Source: Acidobacteriota bacterium (GTDB lineage: Bacteria > Acidobacteriota > Terriglobia > Terriglobales > Acidobacteriaceae). From it: DNA of 64,000 bases. How positions within the stretch are numbered: position 1 is the stretch's first letter; each line of letters begins with the position of its first letter. The DNA lies in assembly GCA_003224905.1 (NCBI GenBank), contig QIAA01000041.1, positions 21,562-85,561 on the forward strand, in the 5' to 3' direction. The notes under the pieces are model-generated. The model was not told where the DNA came from. It searched no databases and was given only the letters and a program-made list of their open reading frames with translations. A program made the position numbers and the translations under genes. This document shows positions 18,701-27,851 of this stretch, one piece after another.

Positions 18701-19267
18701 CCCTTCGGAAGAGGACGGCGCTGGGCGACCGGCTGGTCCGGTCCGTTGGAAAAGGTGCTGGGGGGCTGGCAGGTTGGCGGTATCAGCACGGTTCGCAGCG
18801 GGTTCGCAGCCTCGTGTCTCACAACCAGCGATGCAGCGATAAACAACGTCAACTTCGAGCAGGATTTTTGCGATCTCCTCGGGAACCCAAATAGTGGGCC
18901 GAAGTCAATCCTGGGTTTTTGGAATCTCTCTGCGTTCGCGCAACCAACGGATGAAGAGGTATTCGGTACGTCCCGCCGCGGTTCTTTGCGAGGCCCGAGA
19001 TATGTAAGTCTGGACTTCGTCTCTATGAAGACTACCACCATCACGGAACGCCTGAAATTGCAGTTTCGATTCGAAGCCTTCAATTTCCTCAACCACCCAA
19101 TATTCTCCATGCCAAGCCCGTTCGTGGACAGTTACGCGCAATATGATCCGAGCGGCAGATTCCCGGTAGGAACAGTTGGCATCGGTGACCTCGGTGACTT
19201 CAACACAATCAGCAGCACCGCAGCCAGCAACCGGCAGTTGCAGTTTGCGCTTAAATTTATCTGGTAA
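15800..19267 (+). CDS. TonB-dependent receptor, Oar-like, with carboxypeptidase-regulatory-like N-domain
   Basis: 1155 residues from GTG 15800, which has GGGAGGA seven bases upstream and is followed at once by a signal peptide ([12 protein letters not shown] to CLTLAQ). The regulatory-like domain covers about 34-120 ([38 protein letters not shown]), then a plug with [18 protein letters not shown] and [18 protein letters not shown], and a barrel of about 850 residues ending in LQFALKFIW, an aromatic C-terminal residue as required for outer-membrane insertion. It resembles the receptor at 4.2-7.6 kb in layout and in the NxFLLNG and LPLNGRN motifs. It lies between an exported sugar dehydrogenase and a Tat-exported Gfo/Idh/MocA enzyme, so a carbohydrate-type substrate is plausible but not proven. 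Confidence 0.93.
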   Translation: MLTLNRIHAARILLQVTCAAMLLLIPCLTLAQIGTGSVTGLVSDASGAVVPNSEVIVTNVDRNVPHATRTTDSGSYAVTGLTPGHYSVTVKHTGFRTAAVPAFELQVDQKARMDVKLELGQVSEIVNIVGEQPLLDTESSTVGQVIDNQRVVDLPLNGRNYLDLATLGPGVTFTKDSNTQFQEVRDVGQRSTSQYSLGGARAQDTNFLLNGATNTSPDFNTFGAVPSIDEIQEFKVQTNSYTAEFGRGAAQVNAVTKGGTNTFHGTAYDFLRNGTLDAKDFFNDINNPGAGKPPFQRNQFGGTAGGKIVKDKLFLFGSFEGLRDRSSGAGVGTVPTLKARNGDFSEYPSTIYMPHLSGFMPGNTLPTGCFNPDPTDVPWPGNAIPQQCWNAATSKFLTSSYVPKPNAPGLVRNLTGVVSTPTNFDQAAGRIDYILSPKTTLWGRYSWGREDNTTNNVQPVRDLFEAVKTQTTTIHYSWTLSSTMVNEAKINWLRVNSRRVGPLAGATNIVADLGIPGASDDPLDFGTPSFLGEGLGDNFLDLGEDAFGHPLRKVQTTYEYGDDFSLVKGRHVLKLGANFRHENLNLLSHNIARGAFTSPAIATGTLAGDGGLSIASMLLGISNDSEVASGDSHVHLFRWTQAYYAQDDFKLTRNLTLNFGLRYELAPYWHDLDDAMVNVDFRGSTPVVVRPGSGDPYEGFPPVRFDSDPNSPTYLPYVRDNRLSHDLVFTDRTNLAPRFGFSWSPGFGHDKTVIRGGIGIFYSPMNANPWFDFARNAPRAAKFIRKGDFTVVDQIFNNTSQTIIQPSMFTVDPHLKTPRIQQWSFGIQQELAKDLVLEVAYVGSASTHLPHITDLNQTYPVMQGDKVVQPVTYLPQKYESLGNFYNVFENVTSANYNALQSKVEKRFSAGFTFLSSFAWAKSLDTASGTRDGGYGQATPHIYDLRLDYGPSAFDAKINWVNSALYELPFGRGRRWATGWSGPLEKVLGGWQVGGISTVRSGFAASCLTTSDAAINNVNFEQDFCDLLGNPNSGPKSILGFWNLSAFAQPTDEEVFGTSRRGSLRGPRYVSLDFVSMKTTTITERLKLQFRFEAFNFLNHPIFSMPSPFVDSYAQYDPSGRFPVGTVGIGDLGDFNTISSTAASNRQLQFALKFIW

Positions 19268-19346
19268 TTACGGGTCGCGTCCAGACGAGCGGAAACTCAT
19301 ATAACGGCGCGACGGCTGTTGGCCCGCGCCGCTCCCTTACTTTATG

Positions 19347-19364
19347 CGAGCAATAAAGTGCTCG
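19347..19364. terminator. Small stem-loop between convergent genes
   Basis: CGAGCA, a 6-nt loop and TGCTCG form a perfect 6-bp stem in the 98 bases between the receptor's stop and the stop of the minus-strand oxidoreductase. There is no T-tract on either strand, so it is at best a weak bidirectional terminator. Confidence 0.3.
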
Positions 19365-19365
19365 G

Positions 19366-20697
19366 CTAAGCCTCAGGCGGATGATCCTGAATTGTCTCGC
19401 TCGCAGCATCCCAATACTGCTTCTTACCCGACCAGTAAGACTGGGCCGACATGATGCATGCCACTGAGTGCGCGAACCCCTCATCGACGGTGCATCGAGG
19501 CTGTTGGCGCGAGCGCAAGCATTCGAGCCAGTTAGCCATATGGTTGAGCGTGAGGTCATCAATACCCATCGGGGGGAGCTTGGTTTCGCCTGGAAGGAGA
19601 ATAAACTTCGAGGGCCTCTGCTCGTCGATACCTGGATTGTCTTCGTGGTTGCCCTTCTCCTCGACCAGGCTGTACCGCGGGCTACCCTCGCCGCCGTGGT
19701 TGATGAGGGTTGCCTTTTTGCCCATGTAGCGGGTGAAAGAAGGAGCATCATTTCCAAAGCTCGTCGAGTAGCTGACTAGAAAGCCTTTGGGGTACTCGAG
19801 TAGCGCCTGAAACGTGTCGGCATTTTCCCGGCCGTCGTGCCAGGCGAATATTCCGCCGTGAGCAACAACGGAACGCGGAAAGTTGTCATTCATGAACCAA
19901 TGAACAAGGTCAGTGGCATGGCTCATCCACTGGTCAGGAATGCCGCTGGAGAATTCCTTGTACAGGCGGAATTCGCAATAGACCTGCGGATCAAATGGAC
20001 GATACGGTTTGGTCATCAGCCATTTGCGCCAGTCGGTGTCCGGTTCGCGGATCTGCTTGGTCTCCTCGCGTCCACGCCAACGTGGCCCATGATAATTCCA
20101 GACAATTTCGATTTTGCTCACGTCACCTAGCGTGCCATTCTGCACGACATCGCGCGCCGCTGCGGGATACGGTTCGCTGCGGTGCTGCGTGCCCACCTGG
20201 ACGATACGTTGATTCTGTTTGACCGCGTCACGCGCCGCTTTGGCTTCCACCAAAACATTGCCCATCGGTTTTTCCACGTACGCGTCTTTGCCGGCTTCCA
20301 CTGCCATCTTGAGAATCGGAGAGTGCGAGTGCTCAGGCGTGGAAATGATTACGGCATCGACGTCTTGAAGGGCCAGTACATCCTCCAGGTACTGGTACGC
20401 GCGTGGCGAGCGGCCGTAGAAACGCGTATTCTCCGCGACAGCTCTTTCCCGGTGCAATCGCCACAAATCGCAGACAGCGGTCATTTCAACGTTATGACGG
20501 GTCTTGTGTTGAGCAACGACCCATGCTAATTCCTGGCCCCGGTTTCCAGGCCCGATGTGGGCTAAAGAAATACGCTCGTTCGCCCCAAGAATTCTGCTGT
20601 ACGACGATGCAGTTGGGGCAATTGCTGCTCCTCCGATCAGAGCGGCTGATCCGGTCAGGAATCCCCGCCGGTCAATTTTTGCCTGTGATTTGCGCAT
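19366..20697 (-). CDS. Tat-exported Gfo/Idh/MocA-family oxidoreductase
   Basis: 443 residues. The N-terminus has a twin-arginine signal (DRRGFLTGSAALIGGAAIA), so the enzyme is exported with its cofactor bound. The Rossmann domain starts at ISLAHIGPGNRG (about 43-54), with DVDAVIISTPEHSHSPI and the family motif YVEKPMGN. The C-terminal alpha/beta domain includes SHATDLVHWFMNDNFP and NADTFQALLEYPKG. Members use NAD(P) bound tightly to oxidise or epimerise sugars, and many exported ones (GH109-like) act as glycosidases through transient oxidation. It runs on the minus strand together with the esterase-like gene upstream (158 bases apart). The substrate cannot be read from sequence. Confidence 0.88.
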   Translation of the reverse strand: MRKSQAKIDRRGFLTGSAALIGGAAIAPTASSYSRILGANERISLAHIGPGNRGQELAWVVAQHKTRHNVEMTAVCDLWRLHRERAVAENTRFYGRSPRAYQYLEDVLALQDVDAVIISTPEHSHSPILKMAVEAGKDAYVEKPMGNVLVEAKAARDAVKQNQRIVQVGTQHRSEPYPAAARDVVQNGTLGDVSKIEIVWNYHGPRWRGREETKQIREPDTDWRKWLMTKPYRPFDPQVYCEFRLYKEFSSGIPDQWMSHATDLVHWFMNDNFPRSVVAHGGIFAWHDGRENADTFQALLEYPKGFLVSYSTSFGNDAPSFTRYMGKKATLINHGGEGSPRYSLVEEKGNHEDNPGIDEQRPSKFILLPGETKLPPMGIDDLTLNHMANWLECLRSRQQPRCTVDEGFAHSVACIMSAQSYWSGKKQYWDAASETIQDHPPEA

Positions 20698-20855
20698 AAC
20701 CGCTCCTACTTATGCTCGTTGGAAACAGATCGCGGGCGACAACGGCGCGTACGGAATCGAGGTAGGCCGCCACCTGATCGCGATTGAAAATTTACCATGA
20801 AGCTCTCGGGTCGCTCATGACGCTTCATGAAAGAACTCTTACCTGCGATGAGACG

Positions 20856-22889
20856 TTAGTGAACGTAGGCGCCGTCTGGCAGCAAGTACTGGATTGGCCA
20901 CAGTTCGATCTTTTCGTTCACCAGGTCGGACCACTTCAATGCCCGGCTAGCAGGCTGCGAAATCAACTTAATATGCGGAAGCGTTTCGGACACGGCACTG
21001 GCCAGAGTATATGCTTCGCCCACCCCGATAACGGCAAATTCCGCAGGATCATTCATTCTTGACCGCACGAAACGAGTTGCAATTTCGACGTCCTCAATCA
21101 TCTGGAGAAGATATGGTCGGCCAGTGAGCAGCGAGTTGTAAACATAGTCCGCCAACACTCCGGAAAGCGGGCTTATGTAAGCGCGATCGTAGTCTAGCTC
21201 TGCCAGGGTTGGATCGTCAGAAGACGTGGCTTTGTAGCGCATCCGCGTTTCTCCCAATCCCCTGGGATCGATAGAAACAATGTCATACCCCGAATCGAGA
21301 TACTTGCTCACATCTGGCCAGTCCTGCGCAGTGACTTTCCCGTTCTTGCCAAGCCATACCAAGATCGGCCGGTGGTCCTGCCCTTTATGGATGTACAAGA
21401 GCGGCAGTTCGAGGTACTGACTGTGGCGGAGGAGATAGCGCTCAATCTCGACATTGCCTAACTGCGACCTTCCCCTCAGTTCCCATCGAATCTCGCTGAG
21501 ACCTGGAACAGTACCTCCATATTCGGAAACAGTCCACGACCTGATCCCTGGGTACAGGTCCGAATAGTAGAGCTGCTTGAGGTCAGTGGCAGGCGCGCTT
21601 TTCCGTTCTCGGTAGTAGTCGCGGACCATGTCCATCAGGGAGCGCGCGTTTTCGTAGTCAAGCATGACCTGGCCGGTTCGCGTGCATCGCAATGTTTTCT
21701 CATCCAATTCTTTGGTAGGCGGAAGACCGCGCTCGGCTGGCATGCCATTGAAGTGATCTAAGAACTGAATTGCTGCTTCCTGGTTCTCGGAGGAGTACTC
21801 GTGGCCATGGTAGCCCTCGTGCATGGCAATCCGATCCGCATGCCCGAACCTGGAATAAAGATCCGCTATCTCGCGAAAAGTCTTGTGAGTGCCTTCGATA
21901 GGAAAGAAGTCCAGTACCGCGGCCGCCAGGAAGACTGGGCGCGGATACATCATCAGCAAAAGGCCCGGATGGTCGACTCCATTTGAGATCATTCCATAAA
22001 GGTCCTGCTCGGGGTCGCTGTCTGGATCCTTAAAAATGCGGTTGTACACGCGCATGGGTAGCGCGGTGATGTAGCAAGACGGCGCCACAACTTTTATTCG
22101 CCGGTCGAGGGCAGCAATGTGGGCGGTCTGAAATCCGCCGCCGCTGGTGCCGGTGATATTGATCCGCTCGGGATCGACATCGGAACGCGACAGCAAGTAA
22201 TCGAGGGCGCGAATTCCATCCCAAACTTCCCAACGTGCGAGATTAGTGCCGGCAAGGTAGGCCAGATTCCCGAGGACTGCATGTTCTGCGCAAATCAGGT
22301 TATAACGACTCTTTTTCTTCTTTGGATCCCAGAACTGGCTGCGTTCGCCCTGGCCAACGGCATCCCAGTTGATGACAACATAACCGCGTTGCACCAAACG
22401 TTGGCACAGCGCCTGATAATGCACCTTCCCATTTTCCGAGTGGCCACTCGGAACTAATACGGCGGGGTACGACTTTTTTCCAGTATCTGGCACATACACC
22501 AGAGCCGACACATAGACTCCGGGCAAACTCTCGAAAACCAGCTTCTCGATATGAAAGCCCTTCATCTGAATTCGTCCGGTGATCTGCGCATTCAGCGGAG
22601 TTTTTTCTGTCGGAAGTCCGCCGAGCATCTTGAGAAGTTGATCTCTAAGTTGTTGTTGCAAGCGCGACAAGTCTGCCTCGGTCCGGATCGCCGCCCACTT
22701 TTCTCGGCGCTGGTCGTCCTGACGCCAAGCCATTTCAGTCTGATACTTCAAGTACGGTGTAATGCTCGGCGCCTGCGTGGAACTTGGCGGGAGAACCCGG
22801 AAGGCCTCCGCTGGAGGCGTGTCGGCACCGGCGGCAGCGGTCACATAGACTGCACAGACACCGGCAATGAGTATCTTCTCAAGTGCCAA
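20856..22889 (-). CDS. Secreted alpha/beta-hydrolase, acetylxylan-esterase-like
   Basis: 677 residues with a short signal peptide (about 1-21). The first half is an AXE1/dienelactone-hydrolase-like alpha/beta hydrolase: YPAVLVPSGHSENGK, VVINWDAVGQGERSQFWDP, nucleophile Ser249 in GTSGGG, and a likely catalytic His at 361 or 363 in GYHGHEYS. The second half (from about 390) is a weaker, beta-rich repeat of hydrolase-like segments (YDIVSIDPRGLGETRMR) without an obvious nucleophile elbow, a layout seen in large acetylxylan-esterase-type proteins of Acidobacteriota and Planctomycetes. It probably removes acyl groups from plant or microbial polysaccharides. The neighbouring exported oxidoreductase downstream fits a glycan-processing unit. 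Confidence 0.82.
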   Translation of the reverse strand: MALEKILIAGVCAVYVTAAAGADTPPAEAFRVLPPSSTQAPSITPYLKYQTEMAWRQDDQRREKWAAIRTEADLSRLQQQLRDQLLKMLGGLPTEKTPLNAQITGRIQMKGFHIEKLVFESLPGVYVSALVYVPDTGKKSYPAVLVPSGHSENGKVHYQALCQRLVQRGYVVINWDAVGQGERSQFWDPKKKKSRYNLICAEHAVLGNLAYLAGTNLARWEVWDGIRALDYLLSRSDVDPERINITGTSGGGFQTAHIAALDRRIKVVAPSCYITALPMRVYNRIFKDPDSDPEQDLYGMISNGVDHPGLLLMMYPRPVFLAAAVLDFFPIEGTHKTFREIADLYSRFGHADRIAMHEGYHGHEYSSENQEAAIQFLDHFNGMPAERGLPPTKELDEKTLRCTRTGQVMLDYENARSLMDMVRDYYRERKSAPATDLKQLYYSDLYPGIRSWTVSEYGGTVPGLSEIRWELRGRSQLGNVEIERYLLRHSQYLELPLLYIHKGQDHRPILVWLGKNGKVTAQDWPDVSKYLDSGYDIVSIDPRGLGETRMRYKATSSDDPTLAELDYDRAYISPLSGVLADYVYNSLLTGRPYLLQMIEDVEIATRFVRSRMNDPAEFAVIGVGEAYTLASAVSETLPHIKLISQPASRALKWSDLVNEKIELWPIQYLLPDGAYVH

Positions 22890-22992
22890 TCGGAAATATC
22901 GACTGTCGTAAAGGATGGGTGTTGTTTGCGTATACCTATCTCGTGCACGACTTCATACAAGCTGAGCCAAATACATCGTATAACAGGCGGTC

Positions 22993-23079
22993 TCAATCGC
23001 GATTCGTCGCGACTTCGGTAACGCTGAAGACCTCTGCAACAACTGCGTCTTGATCGGCAGTGATGGTCGCTGTTGCCAT
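22993..23079 (-). pseudogene. Truncated start of a second AHSA1/SRPBCC gene
   Basis: A 28-codon open frame starts 9 bases after the stop of the intact AHSA1-family gene. Its product begins MATATITADQDAVVAEVF and then diverges into SVTEVATNRD and a stop. The opening matches the N-terminus of the intact neighbour (MPTALVTPDQDSIIAEIE) in 10 of 18 positions. The conserved PPERVFRALT segment that should come next is missing. This looks like the leftover of a tandem duplicate whose body was deleted, not a functional peptide. Confidence 0.7.
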
Positions 23080-23088
23080 AGGTATCCT

Positions 23089-23562
23089 TTATTTTTCGAC
23101 GTGCCTTCTGAGCAGCTCGAGTACGCCTGTCCAGCCGCCGGTGTAATCCTTGCGGGCTACATCTTCCTGTGCGAGACCGCTGTGGGTCACCTTGACCACG
23201 GTGCCGCTCTGGGTACGGTTCAATTCCCAGCGGACGACCGTACGGCGCGTGCGATCGGCGTGCCAGTTGGCGATCCAGGTATAGACAAGCAAGCGCGGCG
23301 GATCGAATTCCAGCACCTCACCTTCGGCCGCAAACTTGCTAACGCCGTTTATGGTGAGTGAGCTCTCCTTGGTAACGAAGCGCCACTTGCCGCCGAGGCG
23401 CGCGTCAAACTCCCAGAGTTCGAGCTCGCAGACATCAGTGGTCCACCAGCGCATTAGTTGATCCCGTTGAGTGAGAGCGCGGAACACCCGCTCTGGCGGC
23501 GCGGCGATCTCTATTTCCGCGATAATCGAATCCTGATCTGGTGTGACGAGTGCGGTCGGCAT
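23089..23562 (-). CDS. SRPBCC/AHSA1-domain protein
   Basis: 157 residues, cytoplasmic, no signal peptide. It starts MPTALVTPDQDSIIAEIEI and continues APPERVFRALTQRDQLMRWW, the classic opening of activator-of-Hsp90-ATPase-1-like START-fold proteins, with GGKWRFV, VLEFDPPRLLVYTW and VKVTHSGL. These small beta-grip proteins bind hydrophobic ligands; bacterial members next to ArsR regulators have no settled biochemical role. It is the third gene of the ArsR-led unit, 63 bases after the DUF1579-like gene, and is followed by a truncated copy of its own start. Confidence 0.9.
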   Translation of the reverse strand: MPTALVTPDQDSIIAEIEIAAPPERVFRALTQRDQLMRWWTTDVCELELWEFDARLGGKWRFVTKESSLTINGVSKFAAEGEVLEFDPPRLLVYTWIANWHADRTRRTVVRWELNRTQSGTVVKVTHSGLAQEDVARKDYTGGWTGVLELLRRHVEK

Positions 23563-23625
23563 AGCGCTCCTGGGAAGTGATGAAGACGGCTCGATATAGG
23601 GTAATCGGCGGATTACTGACGCGCC

Positions 23626-24114
23626 TCATTTCTTGCGAGTGAGTTCGAATAGCTCTTTCATCTCCTTGCCGTCTTGCATGAACGTCCACTCCTCGGTGTG
23701 GCGATTTGCGTCCGGCATAGTGATGACGACATGGTGCATGTGGCCAGCTTGCGGCCTGGAAAGATTGGTGGCGTCGAGGAAGTCGAAGGTGATGGTCTTG
23801 CCATCCGGCGAGCTGGTGGCATGCATTCGGGGTTGATTGCCGGCGCCACAATAATGGGTGAGAAGCAGGCGATTGCCGTCCATGTGAAACATGCTGATCA
23901 TGTCATCTTCACTTTTAATTTCGCTCATGAGCGCGGAGCCGTTGGCTGTGACACGATATGTAACCTCAACAGGCTGGCCGTTCGATCCCTTCCCTTCCCA
24001 TTCTCCGGCCAGAGATTTCAGCTGCTCGAAGGATTTCTGCGCCCTCGATTCAGCAAAGGCAGCAGCAGACGCTAATGCGAACAGCAGGGTGAAAGCGACA
24101 CGAAGTGATTTCAT
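23626..24114 (-). CDS. Exported DUF1579-like (lipocalin-type) protein
   Basis: 162 residues with a signal peptide (MKSLRVAFTLLFALASAAAFAES). The mature part begins SFEQLKSLAGEWEGKGSNGQPVEVTYRV-like (quoted: FEQLKSLAGEWEGKG) and continues as short beta strands with GNRLLLTHYCGAGNQPRM, TITFDFLDATNL and a His-rich HMHHVVITM, typical of DUF1579/lipocalin-like barrels found beside ArsR and AHSA1 genes. Possible small-ligand carrier in the periplasm; function unknown. It is 85 bases after arsR and shares its strand. Confidence 0.75.
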   Translation of the reverse strand: MKSLRVAFTLLFALASAAAFAESRAQKSFEQLKSLAGEWEGKGSNGQPVEVTYRVTANGSALMSEIKSEDDMISMFHMDGNRLLLTHYCGAGNQPRMHATSSPDGKTITFDFLDATNLSRPQAGHMHHVVITMPDANRHTEEWTFMQDGKEMKELFELTRKK

Positions 24115-24199
24115 TCGTTTGTCTCCTCGTCAGAGTGTTTTGACCAATGCACCTCTTGATTAAGCATCGCAAGCAAATCCTTTAATGACTCCCACGAAT

Positions 24200-24562
24200 T
24201 TAGTGGGTTTTTCCTCCTTTAGTCTCGTGTGCGTGTTCTGCTTCCACGAATGCTTTCAAGCTGGTGAGGTTAGCCTGCCAGAAGACGCGATAGTGCTCCA
24301 GCCAGGAGTCAACTTCTTTCAACGGCTCGGGATTGAGATAGTACCAGCGGCGCCGTCCTTCGCGCCGCTCCTGTACCAGGTGCGCACGCCGCAGCAGACG
24401 CAGATGCCTGGAAATCGCGGGCCGCGAAATCGGGAAGGTGCGGGCGATCTGACCAGCGGGGTGGCTGCCGCGCCGAAGCATATCAAGGACGGCGCGCCGG
24501 GTTGGGTCCGCCAAGGCGTGGAAAGCAGCTTCCCGCGAATATGTAACCTTACGGCTACGCAT
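24200..24562 (-). CDS. ArsR-family winged-helix regulator
   Basis: 120 residues. It has the ArsR fold: FHALADPTRRAVLDMLRRG, the recognition helix in ISRPAISRHLRLLRRAHLV, and the wing REGRRRWYYLNPEPL. The Cys metal sites of SmtB/ArsR sensors are absent, so it belongs to the non-metal subgroup usually found upstream of AHSA1/SRPBCC genes, as here. The -10 element lies 8 bases before the ATG and there is no Shine-Dalgarno sequence, so its mRNA is probably leaderless. An inverted repeat overlaps this -10 element, which suggests autorepression of the arsR-DUF1579-AHSA1 unit. Confidence 0.92.
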   Translation of the reverse strand: MRSRKVTYSREAAFHALADPTRRAVLDMLRRGSHPAGQIARTFPISRPAISRHLRLLRRAHLVQERREGRRRWYYLNPEPLKEVDSWLEHYRVFWQANLTSLKAFVEAEHAHETKGGKTH

Positions 24563-24567
24563 AATGC

Positions 24568-24600
24568 GTAACTATACGGTTACACGAAATATCATGTCAA
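24568..24600 (-). promoter_or_regulatory. arsR promoter with overlapping inverted repeat
   Basis: Read on the minus strand, TTGACA (24595-24600) and TATAGT (24571-24576) are separated by 18 bases, a near-consensus sigma70 promoter. GTAAC and GTTAC arms with a 6-base centre (24568-24583) form an inverted repeat covering the -10 element. A related GTAAC-N6-GCTAC sequence lies at 24543-24558 inside the first codons. The layout fits autorepression by the ArsR protein. Confidence 0.65.
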
Positions 24601-24911
24601 GTGATTTCGCGCGCGGCAGAGCAGCGCATCGAGATCCGAGGGTCGTGGAGGAGAAAGCCGATGCCGTTCGTAGGAGGGGAACTTTCACCACGGTCCAATT
24701 TGTCTGGAAAGCCGACTTCCGATTTCAAAGCAACAGAAAGCCACAGGTATGACGTTGGTGGAATGTTCCGCCGAAGGGGATGATTCGCCCTCCTTTGAGA
24801 ACAACCCTTGTGCCTTATAATTGAAGGATTCCGTAGCCCTCCTGAAGCCACTAGCGTTCCCGCCTCGCGTGGAATATGTGTGGCCGGGCTGGCCGCTACG
24901 GGTCGGCACTG
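24601..24911. other. Intergenic region between arsR and uvrA
   Basis: About 310 bases shared by divergent genes. For uvrA, TATAAT at 24816-24821 with TTGAGA at 24795-24800 (15-base spacer, short) is a possible promoter; I see no obvious LexA box of the classic CTGT-N8-ACAG type. The in-frame ATG at 24876 upstream of the accepted uvrA start is not needed. No other gene is supported. Confidence 0.45.
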
Positions 24912-27830
24912 ATGTCCACTGAAAGCATTGTTGTTCGCGGGGCGCGGGTTCACAACCTCAAGAACATTGATTTTGAAATCCCGCACAATTCGCTGACGGT
25001 AGTTACCGGTGTCTCGGGCTCCGGCAAGTCTTCCCTCGCCTTCGACACGATCTACGCCGAAGGTCAGCGCCGGTATGTGGAATCGCTTTCCGCCTACGCG
25101 CGGCAATTTCTGGAGCGAATTGAGAAGCCGGACGCTGACGTCATCGATGGCATTGCGCCGGCCGTGGCTATCCGGCAAAAAAATACCACCCGCAACCCTC
25201 GCTCTACGGTCGGTACGGCCACAGAAATTTACGATTACCTGCGCCTGCTCTTTGCCCGCATTGGTCGAACGTACTGCATTCAATGTGGAAACGAAGTCAA
25301 GAAAGACACTGTGGATGAAGTTGCCGCAGCAGTGCTGACCCTTGCCGAGGACACACGATTGCAGGTGTTCTTTCCTGTGCAAACAGCCGACGCGAGGGAG
25401 GATCGGGCGCCAGCACCCAAGAGTCGCGGAAAGAAGAAACTCAAAGCTCAGGCGGTCTCCGAACGACTGAAGGAGCGCCTCTTCGACCTGCGCAAGCGCG
25501 GCTTCAACCGGCTGTACCAGAACGGACAAGTCTACGAATTTTCGACTCCAGAGTCGTTGCTTGATTTGAACTTTGCCGAGCCGGTGTTTGTACTTGTGGA
25601 CCGGCTGTCAATTTCGGCTGAGGCTCGTGCCCGCGTGGTTGACGCAATCGAGATCAGCTACCGTGAAGCCGGAGAGGTTATCTTCGAGCCGGCTCCGCGG
25701 GATGATGAACCCGGGCAGCGCCTGCGTTTCTCTCAGCGATTCGAATGCAAGCGCTGCAACATTCGTTATGAAGAACCCGAGCCGCGCCTGTTCTCGTTCA
25801 ACAATCCTTATGGCGCCTGCCCTCGCTGCCAGGGATTCGGCAATACGATTGACTTCGATCTCAATCTTGTGATCCCGGACAAATCGAAGACGCTGAACGA
25901 AGCGCCGATTGATCCGTGGACCAAGCCCAAATATCGTCCTTACTTTACCGAGCTGAAACGGTTCGCGCGACAGGCAGGCATTCCGCTGGATGTACCCTGG
26001 GCCGAGCTCGATCCCGAGCATCAGCGTCTGATCATTGAAGGGCAGGGCCGCTTTCCTGGCATCCGCGGATTCTTCCAGTATCTCGAACGCAAGAAGTACA
26101 AACTACACGTCCGCGTGTTTCTAAGCCGATACCGCGGCTATTCGACCTGCTCAACGTGCAATGGCGCGCGCCTGCGCGTCGAAGCCCGACAGATCAAGAT
26201 CAACGGCAAAAATATATGTGATGTCTGCTGCATGACCGTGGAACAGGCGGCGCAGTTCTTTGAACAATTACAACTGACTGATCAGGAAGCCGGGATTGCG
26301 GAGAAGCTGCTGGAGGAGATCCGCGAACGCCTGCGTTTTCTGAACGACGTCGGATTGGAGTACCTGACGCTGGATCGCCTGTCCTCGACGCTTTCAGGCG
26401 GCGAAGCGCAACGAATTCAGCTTGCGACCTCCCTTGGCTCGCGTCTGGTGGGAACGCTCTACGTGCTTGATGAGCCCTCGATCGGCCTCCACAGCCGGGA
26501 TACACATCGGCTGATCAAGATCCTGCATGATCTCCGGAATCTGGGGAACACAATCCTGGTAGTCGAGCACGATCCTGACGTAATGTTCGCGTCGGATCGC
26601 ATTCTCGACCTCGGCCCAGGAGCAGGAGAGAACGGCGGCAAGGTCATTGCCGAGGGTACGTATCAGGAAATCCGCCAAGCCCCGGCTTCTCTGACCGGAC
26701 GTTATCTCTCCGAGGAACTGCGGATTCAAGTACCCAACGTGCGCCGCAAGCCAGGCTCCCAGCAGATCACCATCTGCGGCGCACGTGCGCACAATCTGAA
26801 AGGGATCAATCTGAATATTCCCTTGCGAATGCTGGTCGCGATCACCGGGGTTTCCGGGTCGGGTAAGTCAACCCTGTTGCATGATGTTCTATACCAGGCA
26901 CTCTCAGCTGCAAAGCGCCAGACGAATGGCGGTCCGCTTCCCTCGCCGGGTTGGGACCGTTTGGAAGGCGCGGAGTTCATTGATGACGTAGTCCTTGTGG
27001 ATCAGTCGCCGATCGGGCGAACTCCGCGTTCCAATCCAGTTACCTACATCAAGGTCTTCGACGCGATCCGCGAGCTGTTCGCTTCCCTTCCCGAAGCACA
27101 AAAGCGGAGCTTCACCGCGGGTTATTTTTCGTTCAATGTTCCCGGAGGCCGCTGCGAAACCTGCCAGGGGGACGGCACGGTAACAGTTGAAATGCAATTC
27201 CTTGCAGATGTGGAGCTCATCTGTGAAGAGTGCAAAGGTAGCCGCTACAAACCACAAGTGCTGGAAATCCGTTATCGCGGCAAGAACATCCACGACGTTT
27301 TGAATCTGACAGTAAAAGAAGCGCTGCAGTTCTTCGCCAGCGTGCCAAGGATCACTGAAAAGCTGCGGGTGCTGGAGGAAGTTGGGCTCGGGTATCTGCG
27401 CCTGGGTCAGTCGGCAACCACCCTCTCCGGAGGCGAGGCGCAACGCATGAAGCTGGCGGCGCATTTGCAACCGGCGTCTCGTGACGTAGGCCGCCCGTCG
27501 AGTCCTGCAAAAGGCAACCGGTTGAGAAACCGGATGCTCTATATCTTTGATGAGCCAACTACGGGGCTGCACTTCGACGATGTGAGCAAGCTGCTTTCCG
27601 CTTTCAGGCGTCTAATTGAAGCGGGAGGTTCCGTTCTGGTGATTGAGCACAATCTGGAAGTTATCAAAACGGCAGATTGGGTAATTGATCTGGGACCGGA
27701 AGGCGGCGAGCGTGGTGGACAGATCGTAGGTGTAGGTCCGCCGGAGACGATCGCATGTTTGCCTAATTCGTATACGGGCAGGTTTCTGACCCGGGTCTTG
27801 AACGGGAACGGTTCGAATGCGCGGAACTAG
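24912..27830 (+). CDS. uvrA: Excinuclease ABC subunit A
   Basis: 972 residues from ATG 24912, the start that puts [16 protein letters not shown] at the usual place. UvrA is the damage-sensing ATPase of nucleotide excision repair, acting with UvrB and UvrC. Two ABC modules are evident: Walker A GVSGSGKS at 33-40 and again in [14 protein letters not shown], signatures [12 protein letters not shown] and [12 protein letters not shown], and Walker [13 protein letters not shown] and [13 protein letters not shown]. Zinc-binding CxxC pairs are present (CKRCNIRY with [16 protein letters not shown] with CEECKGSR). Two small insertions against the common length are seen: a Lys/Arg-rich stretch ([13 protein letters not shown]) in the first half and about 15 residues ([16 protein letters not shown]) between the second signature and Walker B. 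Confidence 0.97.
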   Translation: MSTESIVVRGARVHNLKNIDFEIPHNSLTVVTGVSGSGKSSLAFDTIYAEGQRRYVESLSAYARQFLERIEKPDADVIDGIAPAVAIRQKNTTRNPRSTVGTATEIYDYLRLLFARIGRTYCIQCGNEVKKDTVDEVAAAVLTLAEDTRLQVFFPVQTADAREDRAPAPKSRGKKKLKAQAVSERLKERLFDLRKRGFNRLYQNGQVYEFSTPESLLDLNFAEPVFVLVDRLSISAEARARVVDAIEISYREAGEVIFEPAPRDDEPGQRLRFSQRFECKRCNIRYEEPEPRLFSFNNPYGACPRCQGFGNTIDFDLNLVIPDKSKTLNEAPIDPWTKPKYRPYFTELKRFARQAGIPLDVPWAELDPEHQRLIIEGQGRFPGIRGFFQYLERKKYKLHVRVFLSRYRGYSTCSTCNGARLRVEARQIKINGKNICDVCCMTVEQAAQFFEQLQLTDQEAGIAEKLLEEIRERLRFLNDVGLEYLTLDRLSSTLSGGEAQRIQLATSLGSRLVGTLYVLDEPSIGLHSRDTHRLIKILHDLRNLGNTILVVEHDPDVMFASDRILDLGPGAGENGGKVIAEGTYQEIRQAPASLTGRYLSEELRIQVPNVRRKPGSQQITICGARAHNLKGINLNIPLRMLVAITGVSGSGKSTLLHDVLYQALSAAKRQTNGGPLPSPGWDRLEGAEFIDDVVLVDQSPIGRTPRSNPVTYIKVFDAIRELFASLPEAQKRSFTAGYFSFNVPGGRCETCQGDGTVTVEMQFLADVELICEECKGSRYKPQVLEIRYRGKNIHDVLNLTVKEALQFFASVPRITEKLRVLEEVGLGYLRLGQSATTLSGGEAQRMKLAAHLQPASRDVGRPSSPAKGNRLRNRMLYIFDEPTTGLHFDDVSKLLSAFRRLIEAGGSVLVIEHNLEVIKTADWVIDLGPEGGERGGQIVGVGPPETIACLPNSYTGRFLTRVLNGNGSNARN

Positions 27831-27851
27831 TTGCTTGAAACACCTTTCACA

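Noticed and set aside
24597..25529. 310-residue minus-strand frame reaching into the arsR promoter
   Set aside because: Antisense to uvrA; no recognisable domain and no ribosome-binding site.
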